The notes: a model not told the origin generated them from the letters alone. Counted from the first letter of the stretch, positions 1 to 5,681 are shown. The stretch is DNA of 7,832 nt from an uncultured Lachnospiraceae bacterium (GCA_910577445.1 CAJTMZ010000045.1:15275-23106), one strand, 5' to 3'. Program-made: numbers and translations.

Positions 1-275
1 TTTCTGGCTACTCTATATATACCGTATGCCTCATCATTATTTTTTATACTAACATGCTTGTGACCGCCGTCTACTATCCAATATTTCATTGTGCATAAAT
101 CAATTAAAATCCCGGCTTCCATATCATCACAGTTATTTACATAATTAAGTTGTAAGACTGTTCTGAGTACTTCTTTATGCAGCTTCGTCAGAAACTCTTC
201 TTCATCTTGTTTCAATCCTGTAATAGCTATTTTAGGCACCGCCTCTATTACCTTATCTGTTATTTGCAAATACAT
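1..275 (-). CDS. Partial hypothetical protein, 3' end cut by window edge
   Basis: I do not recognise this gene. The minus-strand frame starting at the ATG at 273-275 stays open for 91 codons to the left edge, so the C-terminus is missing. The protein begins MYLQITDKVIEAV and has an acidic, probably helical stretch (about residues 20-40). A more beta-like part around residues 53-85 holds the cluster WIVDGGHKHVSI. No signal peptide or membrane segment is visible. Its near-consensus promoter is at 293-321, giving a predicted leader of only about 11 nt. The purine-rich site AAAGAGAGG ends just 2 nt before the ATG. A TTG two codons later (267-269) would have more normal 8-nt spacing, so the exact start is uncertain. 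The stretch is clearly more AT-rich than the metabolic genes to the right, which may indicate accessory or transferred DNA. The long open frame, ribosome binding site and promoter together make a real gene likely. Confidence 0.68.
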   Translation of the reverse strand, partial: MYLQITDKVIEAVPKIAITGLKQDEEEFLTKLHKEVLRTVLQLNYVNNCDDMEAGILIDLCTMKYWIVDGGHKHVSIKNNDEAYGIYRVAR

Positions 276-292
276 TACCTCTCTTTAGTTAC

Positions 293-321
293 ATTATAAA
301 TTAATTTGTTATTTTAGTCAA
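293..321 (-). promoter_or_regulatory. Near-consensus sigma-A promoter for the left-edge gene
   Basis: On the minus strand a -35 box TTGACT (plus 316-321, 5 of 6 consensus) is separated by exactly 17 bp from a perfect -10 box TATAAT (plus 293-298). The -35 box overlaps the last codons and the TAA stop of the WYL regulator gene, so the promoter is embedded in the end of the preceding gene. Transcription should start near position 286, leaving about 11 nt before the ATG at 275. Confidence 0.75.
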
Positions 322-1258
322 AGCCCTGCATTTCCGAACCAAAACCATCTCCGTTCCCATAAACCTCCAACATTTTCCTCAGAGACATACAGAGTTCCTC
401 CCGCAATTCCACAGGCTCTAAAAGTTCCGCCTTCTCCCGGAAGGTCAATAGCCAGGTGACAAGCTCCTCCCTGTTCGTATAATCCGCATGGAACAGCAAG
501 CTTCCGTCCTCCTGCTCCTTAAAGCAGTCCGGGCCGAACTCCTCCACCAACCGCCATTTGCAGCTTTTGTCAAACAATGCCTTCACCCGAATCCCTCCGG
601 GAAAAATCTGCTCGTTTTTCAATTCAGGCAGCGGGGCGCTTCTTCTGGAAAAAACCTCCCCGGACATCTTAAGCCCATCCATTCGGTTCAGCTTAAAAAG
701 CCTGAAATCCTCACGCCTCTCGCACCACCCCCACACATACCAGTTCGACCAGCGGAAAATCAGATAGTAAGGCTCAATCACCCTCTCGCTTTCCCCCCAG
801 GGAGAATAATAAAAGAACGCCAGCTTCCGGCAGCCCTCAATGGCGCTGCGAAGCAGTTCTATTTTCGGCGAGAGAGACGCCTTGTTCCAGGAGGACAAAT
901 CAATCAGAACCGACTGATTTCCCGTCATAAAATCCGAGGAACCCACCGAGAGCTTTTCCATTAGCTGGCCGTAGCGGTTGGTTCCGTTGATACTGTCAAG
1001 GCTGCGAAGCCCCGCCAGAATATCCTGCATTTCCCCGTTGGTCAGAAGCGCCCTTTCTATTTTATAATTTTCCATGATGGAAATGCCGCCGCCCGCCCCC
1101 TGCCTTGTCACAATCGGGATTCCCGCCCGGCACAAGTCCTCTATGTCACGGTTGATTGTCCGTCTGGAAACCTCAAACTGCTCCGCCAGATACGGAGCCG
1201 TAACGCTGTCCTTCTGCAGTAACACAGATAAAATGCCTATCAGCCGGTCGATTTTCAT
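314..1258 (-). CDS. YafY-type HTH-WYL-WCX transcriptional regulator
   Basis: This is a 314-residue DNA-binding regulator of the YafY/PafC-like WYL family. Residues 1-60 form an HTH_11-type winged helix with recognition helix SRRTINRDI (31-39) and a glycine-rich wing (TRQGAGGG, 52-59). Residues about 135-200 are the WYL domain: SNWYVWGWC (171-179), then a charged LFKLNRM segment; the signature reads WYV instead of WYL. Residues about 220-300 match the C-terminal WCX extension. WYL domains are thought to sense small ligands or nucleic acid pieces and alter DNA binding; the ligand here is unknown. I chose the ATG at 1256-1258 because AAAGGAG lies 6 nt upstream and the protein then begins at the usual MKIDRL of the family; a 14-codon upstream extension lacks such support. 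A 6-bp palindrome (1268-1281) overlaps the ribosome binding site and could be an autoregulatory site. Some homologues (CapW, BrxR) control phage defence, but nothing here proves that. Confidence 0.9.
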   Translation of the reverse strand: MKIDRLIGILSVLLQKDSVTAPYLAEQFEVSRRTINRDIEDLCRAGIPIVTRQGAGGGISIMENYKIERALLTNGEMQDILAGLRSLDSINGTNRYGQLMEKLSVGSSDFMTGNQSVLIDLSSWNKASLSPKIELLRSAIEGCRKLAFFYYSPWGESERVIEPYYLIFRWSNWYVWGWCERREDFRLFKLNRMDGLKMSGEVFSRRSAPLPELKNEQIFPGGIRVKALFDKSCKWRLVEEFGPDCFKEQEDGSLLFHADYTNREELVTWLLTFREKAELLEPVELREELCMSLRKMLEVYGNGDGFGSEMQGFD

Positions 1259-1267
1259 AACTGCTCC

Positions 1268-1281
1268 TTTCGCCTGCGAAA
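1268..1281. repeat. Palindrome over the WYL gene ribosome binding site
   Basis: TTTCGC (1268-1273) and GCGAAA (1276-1281) are perfect 6-bp inverted arms around a 2-bp centre. One arm shares its bases with the AAAGGAG ribosome binding site (plus 1264-1270) of the WYL regulator. As DNA it could be an operator for the regulator itself. As RNA the loop is too tight for a strong hairpin. The function is inferred only from position. Confidence 0.5.
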
Positions 1282-1298
1282 ATGGGTTTGAAACAATC

Positions 1299-1343
1299 AA
1301 AAAGAGTGCAATCCTTTTGAATTTTCAATCGAATTTACACTCT
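1299..1343 (-). terminator. Possible weak terminator or structured site after the 60-aa gene
   Basis: On the minus strand AGAGTG (plus 1338-1343) can pair with CACTCT (plus 1303-1308), directly followed by a short T run (plus 1299-1302). Between the arms a second small palindrome TTGAA/TTCAA (plus 1317-1321 and 1324-1328) could form an inner stem. The stem is short and AT-rich, so termination would be weak at best. The element lies between the 60-residue gene and the WYL gene and could equally be a regulator binding site. No convincing separate promoter for the WYL gene was found, so partial read-through is plausible. Confidence 0.35.
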
Positions 1344-1353
1344 CGCTTTGCTG

Positions 1354-1536
1354 TTACTCTTTTATTCTGTCAATATCAGTAAGATTAATGCCGGACGATG
1401 TAAGTATAACTTTTAACGTATCATACCTTACTTTCATAGCTTTATAAACTTCCGAATCCTTATCAGCTAATAACATAAAGCTTTGCAACAATACAAACTC
1501 TTCAATATTTTTTTGCATCATCTCTTTTTCTGTCAT
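1354..1536 (-). CDS. Small hypothetical protein (60 aa)
   Basis: I do not recognise this family. The 60-residue product begins MTEKEMMQKNIEEF, is rich in charged residues and looks wholly alpha-helical. A helix of roughly residues 3-24 and another of 27-48 would form a helical hairpin, and there is no membrane segment or signal peptide. It is judged real because it has a strong promoter at 1581-1609, a leader of about 38 nt, and a good ribosome binding site (AGGCGGTG, one mismatch to the ideal) 7 nt before the ATG at 1534-1536. It precedes the WYL regulator gene by 95 bp on the same strand, so the two may be partly co-transcribed. Like the left-edge gene it is more AT-rich than the metabolic genes. 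It could be a small accessory or regulatory partner protein; no function can be assigned. Confidence 0.72.
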   Translation of the reverse strand: MTEKEMMQKNIEEFVLLQSFMLLADKDSEVYKAMKVRYDTLKVILTSSGINLTDIDRIKE

Positions 1537-1549
1537 CTTTTCACCGCCT

Positions 1550-1602
1550 TTTATATCTGTTAACCGGTCGTTACGATTTAATTATAACAAATCAGATATA
1601 AA
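1550..1602. repeat. 10-bp inverted repeat flanking the promoter core of the 60-aa gene
   Basis: TTTATATCTG (1550-1559) and CAGATATAAA (1593-1602) are perfect 10-bp inverted arms, 33 bp apart. The right arm sits in the spacer between the -35 and -10 boxes. The left arm lies in the transcribed leader just upstream of the ribosome binding site. The pair therefore brackets the -10 box and start point, an arrangement expected of a repressor that binds two half-sites. The protein that binds is unknown; the nearby WYL regulator is a candidate by proximity only. Confidence 0.55.
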
Positions 1603-1609
1603 GTGTAAA
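1581..1609 (-). promoter_or_regulatory. Near-consensus sigma-A promoter for the 60-aa gene
   Basis: On the minus strand the -35 box is TTTACA (plus 1604-1609, 5 of 6) and the -10 box is a perfect TATAAT (plus 1581-1586), with a 17-bp spacer. Transcription would start near 1574, about 38 nt before the ATG at 1536. It may also supply the WYL regulator if the structure at 1299-1343 does not stop transcription. Confidence 0.8.
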
Positions 1610-1620
1610 CCTTATTCCCA

Positions 1621-1642
1621 CGAAATCAATTTTCAGATTTCG
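1621..1642. repeat. 7-bp inverted repeat between transporter gene and 60-aa promoter
   Basis: CGAAATC (1621-1627) and GATTTCG (1636-1642) form perfect arms around an 8-nt loop. The element lies about 45 bp beyond the stop of the BASS transporter gene and just upstream of the -35 box at 1604-1609. There is no T run on the minus side, so it is not a classical terminator. It could be a 3' stem of the pan operon transcript or an upstream regulator site. Confidence 0.4.
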
Positions 1643-1685
1643 GTGAAAAGAAGACTGCCAAAGAGGATGTCAACCCTGATTGAAA

Positions 1686-2621
1686 CTAATGCCGGGCCAT
1701 CTTCCTCCGAATCCCCGCATAAACCGTACCCGAAATATTATGCCACACGGAAAAAATCGCTCCCGGCAGTGTGGCAAGCGGATTTGCCGCAAAGTTGGCT
1801 GTTGCAAGGGAAATCGCAAGACCGCTGTTCTGCATGCCCACTTCAATTCCGATTGCCGTCACCTTTCTCTCCTCCAGCTTCAGCACCTTTGCCACGCCTG
1901 TTCCAAGGCACAAACCCACTACGTTATGAATCGCTACCACAACCATCACCAACGCTCCACAGGACACAATTTTCTCCGCATTGCTCCCCACAATCCCGGA
2001 AATAATCATTACGATGGCAGCAACCGACACCAGCGGAAGCAGTTCCCGAACCGCGTCTGTCTGTTTCGGAAAAAGCCGGTAAATCAGTATACCCAGAAGA
2101 ACCGGCAAAAGAACCACCTTTACCACGGACATCATCATGGAAAGAAGCGATACCTCCACCCATGAACCGGCCAGCAGATACACCAGCACCGGCGTGCATA
2201 CCGGGGCAAGTATGGTTGACACAATCGTCATACCCACAGAAAGAGGAACGTCTCCGTCCGCCACATAGGTAATGACGTTGCTTGCCGTTCCTCCCGGACA
2301 GCACCCCACCAAAATAATACCCAGCGCCAAATCGGCGGAAAGCCCGAACGCCTTTGCCAGCGCAAAAGCCGTAAGGGGCATGACGGTGTACTGAAGCACA
2401 AATCCGATGCATAAATCCTTTGGCCTTGTAAAGACAACCTTGAAATCCTCTGTTTTAATCGTCAGTCCCATACCGAACATTGCCGCCCCGAGAAACCATG
2501 TGGTATAGTTGGTCGCCCACGAAAATCCCTTCGGATAAAAAAACGCAATTACAGAAAATATGATAATCAGCACCGCAATATTTGACGACAGAAAGCCGCA
2601 TATCTTTTTTATTTTTTCCAT
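1686..2621 (-). CDS. BASS-family sodium symporter, probable pantothenate-precursor importer (PanS-like)
   Basis: This 311-residue integral membrane protein belongs to the bile acid:sodium symporter (BASS/SBF) family. Hydrophobic segments run through the chain, compatible with about nine or ten membrane helices. The crossover motifs are intact: PGGTASN (109-115) and EVGMQNSG (260-267). Residues known as sodium ligands in the Neisseria ASBT structure appear at the same numbers: Q77, S114, N115, S128, T132, E260, V261, M263 and Q264. The start at 2621 is supported by GGAGG 6 nt upstream. The gene follows panD by 26 bp and ends the operon panC-panD-transporter. In Salmonella a BASS protein, PanS, imports ketopantoate, so the context points to uptake of pantoate or ketopantoate to feed PanC. 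Other organic anions cannot be excluded; the family is certain, the substrate is inferred. Confidence 0.9.
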   Translation of the reverse strand: MEKIKKICGFLSSNIAVLIIIFSVIAFFYPKGFSWATNYTTWFLGAAMFGMGLTIKTEDFKVVFTRPKDLCIGFVLQYTVMPLTAFALAKAFGLSADLALGIILVGCCPGGTASNVITYVADGDVPLSVGMTIVSTILAPVCTPVLVYLLAGSWVEVSLLSMMMSVVKVVLLPVLLGILIYRLFPKQTDAVRELLPLVSVAAIVMIISGIVGSNAEKIVSCGALVMVVVAIHNVVGLCLGTGVAKVLKLEERKVTAIGIEVGMQNSGLAISLATANFAANPLATLPGAIFSVWHNISGTVYAGIRRKMARH

Positions 2622-2647
2622 CCTGTTCCTCCATAATAAAAATCTTG

Positions 2648-3034
2648 TCAGGCTTTCAGCACACCGTGCTTTTCATAACGCGCCACGGACGTAATCCGGT
2701 TGCTTTCATCCACGAAAACCACTTTCGGCGGATTTTCCTTTCTTTCCTCCGGCATCATACCCGCATAACACATGATAATAACCTTATCTCCCATGGAAAC
2801 CATGCGCGCCGCCGCCCCGTTTAAGCAGATGGTTCCGCTCCCGGCTTGCCCGGCAATCACATAGGTTTCGAACCTGGCTCCATTATCCACATCCGCAATC
2901 TGCACCTTTTCATATTCATAAATTCCCGCCGCTTCCATCAGGCTCTCGTCGATGGTAATGCTCCCCACATAATTGAGCTCCGCCTGAGTGACCGTGGCGC
3001 GGTGGATTTTACTCTTTAACATTTCAAGAATCAT
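2648..3034 (-). CDS. panD: Aspartate 1-decarboxylase proenzyme
   Basis: PanD decarboxylates L-aspartate to beta-alanine, the amine half of pantothenate, using a pyruvoyl group made by self-cleavage. From the ATG at 3032-3034 the protein has 128 residues, close to the 126 of E. coli PanD. The key positions match the E. coli numbering: cleavage between G24 and S25 (NYVGSITID), K9, H11, R54, T57 and Y58, and the segment LNGAAARM. The start was chosen because AGAGGAG lies 8 nt upstream of this ATG. A GTG three codons earlier overlaps that ribosome binding site and would add residues the family lacks. The gene sits 57 bp after panC and 26 bp before the BASS transporter with no terminator between, so the three are one operon. 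Some bacteria help PanD mature with the acetyltransferase PanZ; many Firmicutes enzymes mature unaided. Confidence 0.97.
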   Translation of the reverse strand: MILEMLKSKIHRATVTQAELNYVGSITIDESLMEAAGIYEYEKVQIADVDNGARFETYVIAGQAGSGTICLNGAAARMVSMGDKVIIMCYAGMMPEERKENPPKVVFVDESNRITSVARYEKHGVLKA

Positions 3035-3091
3035 ATTTTTCACTCCTCTCCCGTTACCCGGTATGTTGTTTTCGCAGTATTTCTCACGGCT

Positions 3092-3937
3092 CTATACTTC
3101 CAGAATAAAATTGTCAATCAGACGGGTATTTCCAATATAAACCGCCATAGCCACAAGGACGTTCCCCGCCGCCTTTGTAAGCGGCTGTATACTGTCCGCA
3201 TCCACCATTTCCACATAATCAATCCTTGCAAGGGGCTCCGTCTCTATCAACTCCCGCATTGCCGCAAGGACAGCTTCGGCGTCCCTCTCACCGTTCTTCA
3301 TCATACTTTCCCCGTGAAAAACCGCCTTTGAGAGCACCAGCGCCGCTTCTCTTTCTGCCTTATTCAAATAGGTATTCCTTGAACTCTTAGCCAGTCCGTC
3401 CGCCTCCCGTATAATAGGGCAGCCCACAATCTGGATATCCATATCCAAATCACGCACCATCCGGCGGATTACAGCCATCTGCTGCGCGTCCTTCTGCCCG
3501 AAATAGGCCCTGTCCGGCATAACAATGTGGAACAGCTTGCATACCACTGTACATACGCCCCGGAAGTGTGTGGGCCTCGTCCTGCCGCACAGACCCTCGC
3601 TTACTTTCTGCATTTCCACGTAAGTTGAAAAATCCGGCGCATACATTTCCTCCGCCTCGGGGTGAAAAATCAAATGCGCTCCCGCTTCGCCGCAAAGCCG
3701 CTTATCCGCCTCGATGTCCCTTGGATAAGTCGCCAAATCCTCGTTTACCCCAAATTGTATGGGATTGACAAAATCGCTTACCACCACTCTGTCATTTTCC
3801 GCGACCGCCCTGTCAATCAGGCTTCTGTGCCCTTCATGCAGATAACCCATGGTAGGCACAAGTCCTACCGTCAGTCCCTGCCTTCTCCATTCCTTTACCT
3901 GCGCTCTTACTTCTCTGATACTTCCTGTGATTTCCAT
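3092..3937 (-). CDS. panC: Pantothenate synthetase (pantoate--beta-alanine ligase)
   Basis: PanC joins pantoate and beta-alanine using ATP, through a pantoyl-adenylate, to make pantothenate in the cytoplasm. The 281 residues equal the usual family length (283 in E. coli). Visible motifs are the HIGH-type nucleotide loop PTMGYLHEGH (28-37), VNPIQF (57-62), the pantoate-binding stretch with RPTHFRGV (121-128), YFGQKDAQQ (145-153) and the KMSKS-like READGLAKSSRN (177-188). The ATG at 3935-3937 has AAAGGAG 7 nt upstream and gives the normal N-terminus. The frame stays open 67 codons further upstream, but that part is low-complexity, Arg-rich and repeat-derived, so it is excluded. The gene opens the operon panC-panD-BASS transporter. 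No panB precedes it, which is unusual for a pan operon. A long leader of about 270 nt is predicted if the promoter at 4214-4242 is used. Confidence 0.97.
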   Translation of the reverse strand: MEITGSIREVRAQVKEWRRQGLTVGLVPTMGYLHEGHRSLIDRAVAENDRVVVSDFVNPIQFGVNEDLATYPRDIEADKRLCGEAGAHLIFHPEAEEMYAPDFSTYVEMQKVSEGLCGRTRPTHFRGVCTVVCKLFHIVMPDRAYFGQKDAQQMAVIRRMVRDLDMDIQIVGCPIIREADGLAKSSRNTYLNKAEREAALVLSKAVFHGESMMKNGERDAEAVLAAMRELIETEPLARIDYVEMVDADSIQPLTKAAGNVLVAMAVYIGNTRLIDNFILEV

Positions 3938-3963
3938 AATGATTCTCCTTTCAGCGCCCGGCC

Positions 3964-4017
3964 TTTTGCCTCTGCTCCGCCGCTCGGCTTCGCCTCGCTG
4001 TCGCGGCGTTCGCAAAA
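3964..4017. repeat. Nested GC-rich palindrome in the panC leader
   Basis: Three sets of inverted arms nest around one centre. The outer pair is TTTTGC (3964-3969) and GCAAAA (4012-4017). The middle pair is CGCCGC (3978-3983) and GCGGCG (4003-4008). The inner pair is GGC (3986-3988) and GCC (3992-3994). The element ends about 27 bp before the panC start codon and would be transcribed as a large stem-loop in the leader. Its shape suits a mobile palindromic repeat of the REP type or a leader RNA structure. It lacks a following T run on the minus strand, so it is not a simple terminator. Confidence 0.55.
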
Positions 4018-4018
4018 T

Positions 4019-4038
4019 GCGGATGCAAGCATCCCCGC
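4019..4038. repeat. Second palindrome in the panC leader
   Basis: GCGGATGC (4019-4026) and GCATCC plus GC (4029-4034, 4037-4038) pair around a 2-nt centre with a 2-nt bulge. It directly adjoins the nested palindrome at 3964-4017. A degenerate direct repeat related to TTTGCCTCTGCTC flanks the pair of structures (about 3964-3981 and 4038-4056), which supports treating 3964-4056 as one repeat unit. Confidence 0.5.
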
Positions 4039-4213
4039 TTTGCTCTCTGCTCACGCAAAAAAAGCCTGGGCATTTTACTGTCCAGACATACAATGGAAAA
4101 CCCTTATATGGAAATGTGCCGCCCGACGGTGCAGCCATCTGATATAAGAATTTGTTTATTTACTTTATGTATGCGCTGGTACAGTTCAGTTTCTTTGATA
4201 CTGTCCGTCAAAA

Positions 4214-4242
4214 ATAGTAACATAGGTTTTTGTGAAATGCAA
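4214..4242 (-). promoter_or_regulatory. Possible promoter for the pan operon
   Basis: On the minus strand an extended -10 box (TG, one base, then TACTAT; TACTAT is plus 4214-4219) follows a weak -35 box TTGCAT (plus 4237-4242) with a 17-bp spacer. The -10 matches 4 of 6 and the -35 only 3 of 6, so support rests on the extended -10 TG and on the AT-rich setting. Transcription would start near 4207, giving panC a leader of about 270 nt that includes both palindromes. Confidence 0.4.
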
Positions 4243-4316
4243 GGCTGTATCGAAAACAATGCAACAGTAACAGTGCGCAGCCTGGGCTGGCGGCGGCCGG
4301 CCGGCAAAAAACCACT

Positions 4317-5681
4317 CTATGGCAGAATGCTTCCCACCGCTGCCCCGTATGCGGCTTCTTCTTCATAACGCGCCAGTGTCAGCTCCACCTCAAACATACG
4401 GCTGAATATTTCACGCAGAATCCGGTTTTTCCGAAGTCCGTTCCCGGAAGCTACAAGACGCTTCACTTCAAGCCCCGTTACTGCATGAATCTGTCCGTAC
4501 AACTCAAAAAGCTCCTGCGCCATGCCCTCAAGCACTCCGCAGACCATCGCCTCCGGGGTAAAATTATCCTCGTCAATTCCGCTGATGCTTCCCCGAAGCC
4601 CCGGATTTACTCTGGTTCCCCGAAAAGCGGTGACCACCTTCATCCTATTTTTGCCTGCAAAGCCTTTTTCCGCAAGCTTTTCCATGACCCCGTATTGTTC
4701 TTCCTTCCGCTCCCCGCACGCCACAGAAAGATATCTCCTGAAAAAGCTTTCCAGAATGGCATAAGCCCTGCCTCCGCAAAGAGACGCGCCTGTAAGGAGA
4801 TATTTCCCATTAAGATAGGGTCTTGCCTCAATCCCCGGAGCCTTGCAGTAACTGTCCGAAAGCGCCGAAATCTGTCCGCCGGTTCCCATATTCACCAAAA
4901 ACGCGCCTTCCTCCATACCCACCGAGCCGAGAAAGCTGGCCTGGCTGTCTCCTAAAGCCGCTGTCACGGGAATTCCCCGGTACTCTCCAAGCACCGCCAG
5001 CCGGTCTGTCACCTCTGGCAGTATCTCCGCGAACCTCCCCTCCGCCGGAATCATATCCTTTCGAAATGTTCCTTTTTCTCCGTCAAAAAATCCAAGGCTG
5101 TCCGCCATGCTGGTATGCAACAGAGGCTTACGCCGCCCTGTCAGCGTCATTCCGAAATAGTCGGCTATGGTGCATAAGGCCACAGCTTCCCCTGCTATAC
5201 ACTCTTGTACCAAAGCCGAAACGCCTCCCTGCTGTTTTTTGCGCAAAATATCCTCCCGGTATTTTCTGATATGATACAGGTGCGTCACCAGCCCATAGCC
5301 GGAGGCGGTTTTTACCTGATACTTTTCATAAATCTCCTCCACAAGACTCTTCCCGTCAGGGCCCGGCAGATTTCCCCGCCCGTCCTGCCAGGTATAAAGG
5401 GGACTGATGCATTTTCCCTTTTCATCCACATACAGGATTCCGTGCATCTGCCCGGTAAGCCCGACAGATGCCGCATCGTCACAGCCGGCAAGCAGCTCGT
5501 CCAGCAGTCCTTTTGCCTTTTCCACGATAAGTCCCGCGTTCTGAATACGCTCCCATTCATGGCCGGTCTTGATGAAACTGCCGTTTTCTATTGTCCTTGC
5601 CAGCAAAACTTCTCTGCTTAACGCGTCGATTATGACTCCGCTGATGGTGGTTGTTCCGATATCAATTCCGATTGCTTTCAT
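4317..5681 (-). CDS. FGGY-family carbohydrate kinase, sedoheptulokinase-like
   Basis: This cytoplasmic sugar kinase transfers the ATP phosphate to a ketose or polyol. From the ATG at 5679-5681 it has 454 residues in the two-lobed FGGY (actin/hexokinase fold) plan. Visible are phosphate loop 1 DIGTTTISG (7-15), GLTGQMHG (74-81), the substrate-side signature WQDGR (98-102), catalytic Asp245 within ALGDSQASF, phosphate loop 2 NMGTGG (264-269), the adenosine motif ASGNGLRKN (411-419) and the closing EEAAYGAAVG (441-450). GQMHG plus WQDGR is characteristic of the sedoheptulokinase-like branch rather than xylulokinase or glycerol kinase, but the substrate is unproven. GGGAGGA about 8-9 nt upstream supports this ATG over an in-frame start 23 codons earlier, whose extra residues do not look like the family. 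It has its own promoter (5722-5750) and is insulated from the upstream regulator gene by a terminator. No clear terminator follows. Confidence 0.92.
   Translation of the reverse strand: MKAIGIDIGTTTISGVIIDALSREVLLARTIENGSFIKTGHEWERIQNAGLIVEKAKGLLDELLAGCDDAASVGLTGQMHGILYVDEKGKCISPLYTWQDGRGNLPGPDGKSLVEEIYEKYQVKTASGYGLVTHLYHIRKYREDILRKKQQGGVSALVQECIAGEAVALCTIADYFGMTLTGRRKPLLHTSMADSLGFFDGEKGTFRKDMIPAEGRFAEILPEVTDRLAVLGEYRGIPVTAALGDSQASFLGSVGMEEGAFLVNMGTGGQISALSDSYCKAPGIEARPYLNGKYLLTGASLCGGRAYAILESFFRRYLSVACGERKEEQYGVMEKLAEKGFAGKNRMKVVTAFRGTRVNPGLRGSISGIDEDNFTPEAMVCGVLEGMAQELFELYGQIHAVTGLEVKRLVASGNGLRKNRILREIFSRMFEVELTLARYEEEAAYGAAVGSILP

Larger units (their letters stand above)
3938..4316. other. 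379-bp non-coding gap between kinase gene and panC, with palindromes
   Basis: No convincing gene lies here on either strand. The half next to panC (about 3955-4060) is very GC-rich and made of nested palindromes. The half next to the kinase is AT-rich and contains a possible promoter (4214-4242). Short frames crossing the gap lack ribosome binding sites and family-like sequence. A 10-bp perfect palindrome GCCGGCCGGC is present near 4296-4305, close to the kinase stop codon. The palindromic part resembles a dispersed intergenic repeat, but only a search of the host genome could show other copies. Confidence 0.6.

Noticed and set aside
488..964. Plus-strand open frames opposite the WYL, transporter, panC, kinase and hydrolase genes
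   Set aside because: They are antisense shadows of recognised genes, with no ribosome binding sites and compositions rich in Pro, Ser, Arg and His. The same applies to the other plus-strand frames, for example 1680-2165, 3662-4147 and 6529-7254.
1645..1673. Perfect -35 box TTGACA on the minus strand (plus 1668-1673) downstream of the transporter gene
   Set aside because: No acceptable -10 box occurs 16-18 bp further on (CTTTTC at 17 bp). The promoter at 1581-1609 is far better.
3035..3043. GTG start for panD three codons upstream
   Set aside because: The GTG overlaps the AGAGGAG ribosome binding site. The ATG at 3034 has correct spacing and restores exact E. coli numbering of the active-site residues.
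3938..4138. 67-codon in-frame N-terminal extension of panC starting at an ATG at 4138
   Set aside because: The family N-terminus and an AAAGGAG site 7 nt upstream fix the start at 3937. The extension lies in palindromic, Arg-rich low-complexity DNA and has no ribosome binding site.
4104..4307. 67-residue minus-strand frame in the gap before panC
   Set aside because: It has no ribosome binding site, its first part abuts the kinase stop region, and it covers the possible panC promoter. It looks like chance coding.
4306..4345. Terminator after the kinase gene
   Set aside because: A T run exists (plus 4306-4311), but only about a 4-bp stem directly precedes it. The better GGCAG/CTGCC stem lies inside the coding end and away from the T run.
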